The position numbers were made by a program, and so were the translations under genes. From a virus: a stretch of 21,325 nt of DNA. The notes under the pieces were generated by a model. It was not told the origin of the DNA. It worked only from the letters and a program-made list of their open reading frames with translations, and did no database searches. This document shows, in pieces, positions 13,909-19,280 of this stretch. Every line of letters starts with the position of its first letter. Position 1 is the stretch's first letter. Location of the stretch: the IMG/VR virus record IMGVR_UViG_3300036860_000031, positions 1 to 21,325 of that record; one strand, given 5' to 3'.

Positions 13909-14721
13909 CTACACCTCCACCAGGATGGCCTTGCCTTCTTCGCCTTGGTTCTGGGCGGTTCCTTCGGTGCCTGTTAGAGAAGCCTTTCCTTCAGCGTTCA
14001 CTAGGAAGCCTTCTCCGAATGGGCCTAAGAGCTCGGCTTTCGGTTCATCTACCGCTAGCCCTGGCGGTTCTCCACCGATGAGCGTGATGGTAGAACCGGT
14101 CCAAGTAATCTGCCCTGGGACCACCATTAGGGCGGTCTGGAGCCCTACCGCTTGACCAGCCCAGGTGATTGCACCCGGTGTTGGGATGATGCTTGTGGTG
14201 AGGCCGACCGTTTGGCCTGTCCATGTGATCGCCCCCGGTGTTGGGGTGATCGTGGTCTTCAGGCCGATGGTTTGCCCGGCCCAAGTGATTTGGCCCGGGG
14301 TATCGACGTTGATGATGCCCGCAACTAGGGCCGTGAATCTGGCTATGCGCGGCCCACGGACGATCTTCTTCGGTTTGCGCCTACGTCGCCTTACGGTGAT
14401 CGGGATGCTGGTAGTGGCGACCAGCATTATGGCGCTCGAGCCGGTCCATGTGATCTGCCCAGCTACATCGATGTTGATGACAACATTGGCAACCGGGGTG
14501 AATGCCCGAACCCTTGACCCACGGACGATCCGTTTAGGCTTGCGTTTGCGGCGCTTGCTGACTATCGGAAGGCTCGTTGTAGCAACGAGCGTGATAGCCG
14601 TGGAGCCTGTCCAGGTGACCTGGCCGGCTACATCAACATTGACAACGACGTTCTGCGCGGCGGGGGCGAACCATATGATCCGAGACCGCCGTACGACGCG
14701 GAAGTATTCCCGCCGCGCCAT
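13909..14721 (-). CDS. Tandem-repeat structural protein with basic patches
   Basis: A 270-aa protein built from repeats. Three long units of about 55 aa contain NVVVNVDVAGQVTWTGSTAI, then LVATTS, then a strongly basic stretch such as SKRRKRKPKRIVRGSRVRAF. Toward the C-terminus the pattern changes to short 20-aa units such as TPTPGAITWTGQTVGLTT. All share the core G-[QA]-[IV]-T-W-[TA]-G-[QS]. The final section is acidic and Gly-rich. The DNA shows matching periods of 165 and 60 bp. Such beta-repeat proteins occur in phage tail or adsorption regions. No enzymatic motif is seen. ATG 14721 is four bases after the upstream stop. Confidence 0.75.
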   Translation of the reverse strand: MARREYFRVVRRSRIIWFAPAAQNVVVNVDVAGQVTWTGSTAITLVATTSLPIVSKRRKRKPKRIVRGSRVRAFTPVANVVINIDVAGQITWTGSSAIMLVATTSIPITVRRRRRKPKKIVRGPRIARFTALVAGIINVDTPGQITWAGQTIGLKTTITPTPGAITWTGQTVGLTTSIIPTPGAITWAGQAVGLQTALMVVPGQITWTGSTITLIGGEPPGLAVDEPKAELLGPFGEGFLVNAEGKASLTGTEGTAQNQGEEGKAILVEV

Positions 14722-14725
14722 GGTG

Positions 14726-15190
14726 CTACGTCACAGTCGCTTGGAAAAGCCCGGTCGCTCCCGTGGTGATGGTGAAGGTGTTACCGGCCGTGATGGTCTG
14801 GGCACCGCAGTCAATGTAGCCGATAAGCGGAGAGGTAGATGCTGTACCCGTATCCTTCCGTAGGACGGCCCATTTGAACGTCAGGCCAGCACCTGAGGCA
14901 GTCCAGACCACAGTCGTGTCGTCCATGTCGAACGTGGTGACATTAGTAGCGCCGGTATAGACCACCGTCTTGGTCCCGATGGCAATACCGCCAGCCGTAT
15001 AGCCATTGGCCGTGCCGAGCTCGTTCGTTGCATCATCGAAGAAGTCATGCACATCTATATCTGGCGCATACGTCGAGGTATGTAGCGAGAACTTGATCGA
15101 ATCCGTGAGGTAGTCGATTGGCACGCCGCCACCGGCGGTGCCACCCGCAACATTTGCCGCGAACTGTCCGTAAGGCTGGAGGGTACTCAC
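14726..15190 (-). CDS. Beta-rich structural protein, GTG start
   Basis: The 154-aa product contains LTDSIKFSLHTSTYAPDIDV with HDFFDDATNEL, GYTAGGIAIGTKTVVYTGAT and WTASGAGLTFKWAVLRKDTG, a recognisable type of small phage structural protein, often tail-associated. The rest is Thr/Gly-rich beta sequence (YIDCGAQTITAGNTFTITTG). The GTG start at 15190 is favoured by GGAGGAG three to nine bases upstream and direct contact with the upstream stop. The precise virion role is unknown. Confidence 0.7.
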   Translation of the reverse strand: MSTLQPYGQFAANVAGGTAGGGVPIDYLTDSIKFSLHTSTYAPDIDVHDFFDDATNELGTANGYTAGGIAIGTKTVVYTGATNVTTFDMDDTTVVWTASGAGLTFKWAVLRKDTGTASTSPLIGYIDCGAQTITAGNTFTITTGATGLFQATVT

Positions 15191-15628
15191 TTACTCCTCC
15201 CAGACAAAGACCACGTCGCAGATCTGTCCTGTGCCGGTAGGCGTGATGAGCCCTACGCCATTCGTCGTCGCGGGAGGAATCCGGATTGGATCTACATCGA
15301 ATGTCCAGATCACACCGGAACCAACAGCAGCACCGAGGTCACCGCGGACGAGCTCATCCGTAATGGTCGGGCCGACCGTATGGGAGTTGAATGCCGTGCC
15401 CTGGATCGCGGGCTGGTCGGCGTCGTACTTTGCCTCGGTAATCGCCGCACCCTGGGTGCCGGTGGTCGTAAGACGAACCAATGCGATACCGGCCGCCGTA
15501 ATCGTGGTGTTGTAAACCTGAACCTCACGAAGATGCAGCCGGATGCTTGCCACGGAATAGAGCGATGCACCGGGCAGGAGGTTCGTCGGGGCGGCTGTCA
15601 TACGGAATGATGCACTAGCTCTGGCCAT
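15191..15628 (-). CDS. Structural protein, beta-rich, tail/decoration-associated
   Basis: The 145-aa protein begins MARASASFRMTAAPTNLLPG and contains IRLHLREVQVYNTTITAAGI, then LVRLTTTGTQGAAITEAKYD, with VGLITPTGTGQICDVVFVWE at the C-terminus. This resembles small phage structural proteins encoded in series with capsid-binding or tail genes. ATG 15628 is preceded by AGGAG at good spacing. It abuts the GTG of the next gene, so the two are probably translated in step. Confidence 0.65.
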   Translation of the reverse strand: MARASASFRMTAAPTNLLPGASLYSVASIRLHLREVQVYNTTITAAGIALVRLTTTGTQGAAITEAKYDADQPAIQGTAFNSHTVGPTITDELVRGDLGAAVGSGVIWTFDVDPIRIPPATTNGVGLITPTGTGQICDVVFVWEE

Positions 15629-15636
15629 GGGATCTC

Positions 15637-15954
15637 CTAGCTCGGTGAACGGGATGACTGATGTGTCACCCGACGGATCAGTCGCCGGGGCTCAATCTTC
15701 GTGATGACAGCGGCAGCGGCGATGGCCTTGAATGGAACGGGGCGATATAGATCAGGTGTAGTTGTAGTGCGGTTCGAAGTCCACCCGGGGCCATCATTAT
15801 TCTGACGAAACTGACCGATCAGGCTTTGGCTATCGAGCAGTCGCCTCAGACCGATACCCGGTGTGCCCGGTACCGTAATGAACTTCCAACCACCGAACGA
15901 GGCAGCGAACGAGTCGGGCGTAGACCCTCCCGTAGCGAAAGCTTTTAGTGCCAT
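15637..15954 (-). CDS. Hypothetical protein in the structural block
   Basis: This 105-aa protein is not recognised. It has a Gly/Phe-rich start (LKAFATGGSTPDSFAASFGG), a Gln/Asn middle (IGQFRQNNDGPGWTSNRTTT) and a basic C-terminus (KIEPRRLIRRVTHQSSRSPS). ATG 15954 lies three bases after the upstream stop, with only a weak SD, so it is probably translated by reinitiation. Location among structural genes suggests a virion or assembly role. Confidence 0.55.
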   Translation of the reverse strand: MALKAFATGGSTPDSFAASFGGWKFITVPGTPGIGLRRLLDSQSLIGQFRQNNDGPGWTSNRTTTTPDLYRPVPFKAIAAAAVITKIEPRRLIRRVTHQSSRSPS

Positions 15955-15957
15955 CAG

Positions 15958-17136
15958 TTATCCCTGACACGTACGAGCGAATCCCGTGAGCTGACTCGAG
16001 GAAGCACCATTGGCGAACAGAAGGAAACTGAGACACCCTGTTACCAAGCTGACGTTTGCAAGTTCCAAGAGTCCGGTCAGGTCCGAAGGAAGGTCTCGCT
16101 CGATGTAGATGTTTGCCGTGTTCAACATAGGAACCCACACCAACGGCTGCACGATGGAGATGGCAGTGCCGCCCGTCGTATCGAGGGCGGCAACTCGGGT
16201 AGATGACACAATCTGCTTCACTCCGGTATCTCCCGCTTCTAGAGGGAAGAACGGAAGGGCGGTTGCCCCACCTGGAGCGATTAGACGGTTCACGGGGTCA
16301 GCCGTTGCCACCAACGCCTGTGCAGGGGTAGAACTTGAAGCGCCACCCTGATCGAGATAGGTAAGCGACCATGTTCCCGCGCCCGGTGTAGCCCGAGCAG
16401 TTGTTACGGTGGCGATGAGTTGGGCTCCAACGCCCGCACCTCCGCCATAATCGCGTGTAACCGTATCGGGTGAGGTAGTTGTTTCAACCGTAGACACTGA
16501 CAAACGATAGTTTCCACCCTGGATGTGACGGTCAATCAGCACTCCCACGAAGTGACCAGCAGCGGTAAATATCCCGAACGTCAACAGGTAGCTCTTGTCC
16601 GACCCGGATGGGTTGAACGGTGTCCCACCGAACAACGATCCACTCGTTGAAGCATCGAGAGCGGCATCGGTCGGCGCTGTCGTATTCAGGAAGGTGCCTG
16701 CACCACCTGAACCCGTTGCCACCCATAGGTCATACCAAAGGGAAGCAGCCGTAGTGATAGTAGCTTTCGAGAATGCTGCATCTCGCGCTTTTCCTCCAGC
16801 CCGTGCAGCGATGATGCCATCATAGGTCGTAATGGCTCCGACCTCACTCCGATGTAGGTCGCGGAACCGGCGCACGAAGTAGTCGCGCTTCCGAGCGAAC
16901 GGCGAATAATCGTACACATACGGTATGCGTTTCGTGATACCGAGCCGTTTGGAATCCAGCCCATCAAGAAGTAGTCCCCGGCCCGGAAGCATCCAGCCGA
17001 CGAACTGGCCTTCCGGCCCCATGGCGGGTTGCCGCTGTCCAGCCTTCTCCCACGCTGGAGCCATGTGTTTCGCCTGATACCCGAGGAGCAAAAGCTGCTC
17101 CGCTATCTTGTCAACATCGGGGACCATGCGACTCAT
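15958..17136 (-). CDS. Minor structural protein of the phage virion, 392 aa
   Basis: The start is ATG 17136, overlapping the previous stop (ATGA); the longer frame upstream duplicates another gene's DNA. After a polar N-terminal section (RKRDYFVRRFRDLHRSEVGA) the body is a beta-rich, Ser/Thr/Gly region that includes AASLWYDLWVATGSGGAGTF, then TSGSLFGGTPFNPSGSDKSY, FVGVLIDRHIQGGNYRLSVS and RDYGGGAGVGAQLIATVTTA. That series matches a family of phage minor structural proteins best known from short-tailed phages of bacterioplankton, here in a long-tailed phage. It may be a head-decoration or whisker protein. No catalytic residues are apparent. Confidence 0.72.
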   Translation of the reverse strand: MSRMVPDVDKIAEQLLLLGYQAKHMAPAWEKAGQRQPAMGPEGQFVGWMLPGRGLLLDGLDSKRLGITKRIPYVYDYSPFARKRDYFVRRFRDLHRSEVGAITTYDGIIAARAGGKARDAAFSKATITTAASLWYDLWVATGSGGAGTFLNTTAPTDAALDASTSGSLFGGTPFNPSGSDKSYLLTFGIFTAAGHFVGVLIDRHIQGGNYRLSVSTVETTTSPDTVTRDYGGGAGVGAQLIATVTTARATPGAGTWSLTYLDQGGASSSTPAQALVATADPVNRLIAPGGATALPFFPLEAGDTGVKQIVSSTRVAALDTTGGTAISIVQPLVWVPMLNTANIYIERDLPSDLTGLLELANVSLVTGCLSFLLFANGASSSQLTGFARTCQG

Positions 17137-17399
17137 TGGGTCACCGGAATGGGGGTAGCGGTCACCGTGCCACCGGTAGCAATAATGCGTACCTTCGAAG
17201 GGAGATAGTTTTGCCCCGTTCCATTGCAATCTACGTCCATGATGCCATTGATGAATCCCGTTCCCGAGCACGGCACATGATTGGTCACCTGCGGATCCGG
17301 ATTGGTTGGCTGAGTTACTACAATCGCGTCTTGAAGTTGGGTTTCCAGGAGGGCAATAACTTCAGCGATAGTCACTAGAATCCCTTTGTTCGTTGCCAT
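17133..17399 (-). CDS. Small hypothetical protein, two Cys, structural block
   Basis: The 88-aa protein begins MATNKGILVTIAEVIALLET with a short helix and then becomes Pro/Thr/Gly-rich with two cysteines (HVPCSGTG, DVDCNGTG) in similar settings that could pair. The C-terminus is beta-like (KVRIIATGGTVTATPIPVTQ). ATG 17399 directly follows the FN3-like gene stop. It overlaps the following structural gene by ATGA. No family is recognised. Confidence 0.55.
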   Translation of the reverse strand: MATNKGILVTIAEVIALLETQLQDAIVVTQPTNPDPQVTNHVPCSGTGFINGIMDVDCNGTGQNYLPSKVRIIATGGTVTATPIPVTQ

Positions 17400-17711
17400 T
17401 CAGAACGCCGCAGTTACTTCGTTGGAACACTCACCCGTTTCACGGATACAGACCCGGAAGGTGTGATCCGAGCTTCCCCGGTATCCCGTCCTGGTGAAGA
17501 ACTCGCCGTCGTTGACGATGCCTTGACTACCCGAGACGCCAAGCTGCCCATCCATGTACACGTCAGCCCTTTGGGTCACGTCATATGGCGACCAGGCGAG
17601 CCGGACGTGTTGATAGCCCTTCTCCTTGAAGGTCTCGGTAACCGATAGGGTGATCCCATCGGTTGCGGCGAGCATGAGTGGGACGAACAGAATCAGGGCG
17701 AGTTTCCGCAT
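17400..17711 (-). CDS. Exported FN3-like protein
   Basis: The 103-aa product begins with a signal-peptide-like stretch (MRKLALILFVPLMLAATDG) and then an Ig-like or fibronectin-III-like domain: HVRLAWSPYDVTQRADVYMD, then TRTGYRGSSDHTFRVCIRET, ending CSNEVTAAF with a probable disulfide (VCIRETGEC). FN3-like domains occur on phage virions, and the secretion signal also permits a role at the host surface. ATG 17711 has a strong SD (TAGGAG) six to seven bases upstream. The upstream 130 bp hold no complete gene. Confidence 0.7.
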   Translation of the reverse strand: MRKLALILFVPLMLAATDGITLSVTETFKEKGYQHVRLAWSPYDVTQRADVYMDGQLGVSGSQGIVNDGEFFTRTGYRGSSDHTFRVCIRETGECSNEVTAAF

Positions 17712-17841
17712 ATGAGTCTCCTAGCGGGGGGGGATCTAGTAACGGTAGCAGGGCTCCTGCGTGTGTTTACGCAGATTGCATCTGGGGCAGGCCAATGGAT
17801 ACAGTCCCCCAATCTTGGGGTAATTGTAAACTACACGTCTG
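17712..17841 (-). other. Intergenic stretch with a palindrome and an orphan Cys-rich frame
   Basis: The stretch contains CCCCAATCTTGGGG (17807-17820, a near-perfect inverted repeat), a run of eight G and the SD for the FN3 gene. A minus-strand frame open at 17736-17873 reads 45 codons with LACPRCNLRKHTQEPCY but has no ATG or GTG start; only a TTG just before the CPRC segment. It may be a decayed zinc-binding gene, or be reached by a +1 shift from the zinc-finger gene next to it. Confidence 0.35.
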
Positions 17842-18021
17842 TCATTTGCAAGCCCGTCTGGACAGTCGGGCCACTATCGCGTCTAGGACTTCTTCCCGCC
17901 GGCAATCGCGTTGGACGAGGTAATCATGGCGCTCCCGGCCTGTACGCCAGAGGTACATGTAACAGGCACGGCAGCGGCCCCGGACCCGGGCACGTACCTC
18001 GCCGCAGATCACGCACCACAT
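17842..18021 (-). CDS. 59-aa zinc-finger protein
   Basis: A short gene, easily missed by length cut-offs. Near its N-terminus it has MWCVICGEVRARVRG followed by CRACYMYLWRTGRERHDYL, a C-x2-C ... C-x2-C zinc knuckle followed by the Y-x-(R)-x-x-G-R pattern common in small actinophage proteins. The C-terminal helix is rich in Arg. ATG 18021 overlaps the stop of the previous gene by one base and has GGGGAGGG just upstream, a strong SD. DNA or RNA binding is likely; whether it regulates transcription is unknown. It resembles the zinc proteins at the start of the cassette, so the operon seems enriched in these. Confidence 0.78.
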   Translation of the reverse strand: MWCVICGEVRARVRGRCRACYMYLWRTGRERHDYLVQRDCRREEVLDAIVARLSRRACK

Positions 18022-18440
18022 CAGCCCTCCCCAAACGAGGCACCAGTTGCAGCCCGCCGGCGCTGGGCCTCGCGGGCTTCATCTAGATCGGCGAACGTGG
18101 CCGTGCGTGGCCCATATGGCCCCCGGGGAAGCGTCGGAATCCCGGCACGACCCAGGCGTTTCTCAAGTCTCTTGAGCTTGGAGGCCAGTGCATTGGCCGA
18201 TTCCCGCACCTCGGCGGCGGTAGCCTTGAGGTCGCCTCGAGCTCGGGCCTTCCCCTCCGAGGAGACCACTCCGCCGGTGGGATCACTGGGCCCGGGGGTG
18301 GTCCCACCATTTCGCTCTACCACGGTCTGTTGTGTTGCGGCGTAGTAGAGCCACCGATATTCGGTGCGCAGATCCGAGAGAATCCCGAGCATCCGCTCAA
18401 TCTCGGCATCCAGGCCGCGAGGTGTAGTTAGCGCAGTCAT
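18021..18440 (-). CDS. Coiled-coil/helical hypothetical phage protein
   Basis: The 139-aa protein is helical and charged. It begins MTALTTPRGLDAEIERMLG, carries a Gly/Thr-rich spacer (around NGGTTPGPSDPTGGVV) and a second helical stretch (AAEVRESANALASKLKRLEK), and ends in a basic Arg/Ala-rich tail. I cannot name a family. Size and charge would also fit a small terminase, but there is no recognisable helix-turn-helix, and it lies about 5 kb from terL. It overlaps the micro-ORF stop (ATGA) and is followed by the zinc-finger gene (TGATG). Confidence 0.65.
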   Translation of the reverse strand: MTALTTPRGLDAEIERMLGILSDLRTEYRWLYYAATQQTVVERNGGTTPGPSDPTGGVVSSEGKARARGDLKATAAEVRESANALASKLKRLEKRLGRAGIPTLPRGPYGPRTATFADLDEAREAQRRRAATGASFGEG

Positions 18441-18502
18441 ACGATCTTAGTCATTTCCGCTGCCACGGCCTCAGGAACCGGCATTGCGGGCCTACGGGTC
18501 AT
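18437..18502 (-). CDS. 21-aa micro-ORF linking two genes by ATGA at both ends
   Basis: The frame runs from an ATG at 18502 that overlaps the coiled-coil gene's stop to a TGA at 18439-18437 that overlaps the start of the 139-aa gene. Both junctions have the ATGA form used by the real gene pairs here. The peptide starts MTRRPAMPVPEAVAAEM. It may serve purely to carry ribosomes across a 58-base gap, or it may be a real micro-protein. Confidence 0.45.
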   Translation of the reverse strand: MTRRPAMPVPEAVAAEMTKIV

Positions 18503-18837
18503 TCCTTCTCCTCGGCTAGAGCGGCAATGGTTGCCTGCGCTGCATCCTCGAAGCCTTTTCGAGCATGGGGTGGTAGCGCTTGAATAGCATTAGATGACAT
18601 CATGCCCCAGAATCGTCGCCAGGCTGTTGTCGCCGCTCGCAGCCGCTTGACCTCGGCCTCGGCCGTTATCCAATCTCTCCGATAGGACTTGGCGAGGGCT
18701 TTCAGCCGCTCGACCTCGCGCTCCGTGGCGTCCTGGTCGTAGTTGTCGTTGGCTTGGATGATGGCCTGCAGCCGCTCGACCTCGGTCTCTAATTCACGGA
18801 TACGTAGATTCGCCTTCGTCAAGTCTGGATACTTCAT
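18499..18837 (-). CDS. Coiled-coil protein
   Basis: The 112-aa product is almost entirely helical, with a long heptad-like region (NLRIRELETEVERLQAIIQA, and EAEVKRLRAATTAWRRF) typical of coiled coils, and a C-terminal part (PPHARKGFEDAAQATIAALA). The start is ATG 18837 because it overlaps the upstream nuclease-like stop as ATGA; the longer frame is spurious. No other domain is seen. It may be a scaffold, spacer or oligomerisation partner in the nuclease/methylase cassette. Confidence 0.68.
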   Translation of the reverse strand: MKYPDLTKANLRIRELETEVERLQAIIQANDNYDQDATEREVERLKALAKSYRRDWITAEAEVKRLRAATTAWRRFWGMMSSNAIQALPPHARKGFEDAAQATIAALAEEKE

Positions 18838-19280
18838 CTCAGCCCCTTCGCTGGAATCGGGGTTACCATCCACATGCCCTTACGTCCGCAGTCCAAGACT
18901 AATGATGGCAAGGCATCGGCACCGATAGGAATCTTTTTCTCAGCCTGTCGTAGAGCATGGCGGGTCCATTCGAGCCCAATGAACCGGAGAAAGTTGACCG
19001 GGATCTCCCCGCCGCTCTTGTTCTCATAGGCCACGTCTACCGAGGCGGTGAAATAGAGATCATCCTTCTTCGTTTGCCCAGGCAGGCCCAGGGCTTTGTA
19101 GGTCTTGGCCTCAGAACGTCTGCCCTTGTACTTGTTCCGCCTTCCCAAACAGACGCGACAAGTACAGCCCCGCAAATGGCCATATCGGGTCAGCTTTGTG
19201 CCCATCTCATTACAACCCATGAAGGTCGTCCCGTCGCTATTGCACGGGCATGGGCCAAAGCTTTGAGTGACGGCGTTCAT
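18834..19280 (-). CDS. Probable PD-(D/E)XK-like nuclease with a Cys-rich N-terminus
   Basis: The 148-aa protein starts at ATG 19280 (ATGA overlap with the methyltransferase stop). Its N-terminal third is Cys-rich (FGPCPCNSDG, MGCNE, RGCTCRVCLGRRNKYKGR) with the GRRN...K..R..KALG sequence I recall from phage resolvase-like proteins. The second half contains DDLYFTASVDVAYENKSGG, where Asp followed by E-x-K fits a nuclease active site, and helical VNFLRFIGLEWTRHALRQ. A resolvase or recombination nuclease is the best guess. Metal ligands and activity are inferred from motif layout only. Confidence 0.6.
   Translation of the reverse strand: MNAVTQSFGPCPCNSDGTTFMGCNEMGTKLTRYGHLRGCTCRVCLGRRNKYKGRRSEAKTYKALGLPGQTKKDDLYFTASVDVAYENKSGGEIPVNFLRFIGLEWTRHALRQAEKKIPIGADALPSLVLDCGRKGMWMVTPIPAKGLR

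Noticed and set aside
14101-14720. Tandem repeats as a replication origin (iterons)
   Set aside because: The repeat periods are multiples of three, keep the reading frame and encode a consistent beta motif, so coding function explains them.
14165-14863. 232-codon plus-strand ORF
   Set aside because: Antisense to the repeat protein; its repeats simply reflect the repeats of the real gene.
17137-17271. 45-codon N-terminal extension of the 392-aa structural protein
   Set aside because: It reads the upstream small gene in another frame; the ATGA overlap at 17136 is the better start.
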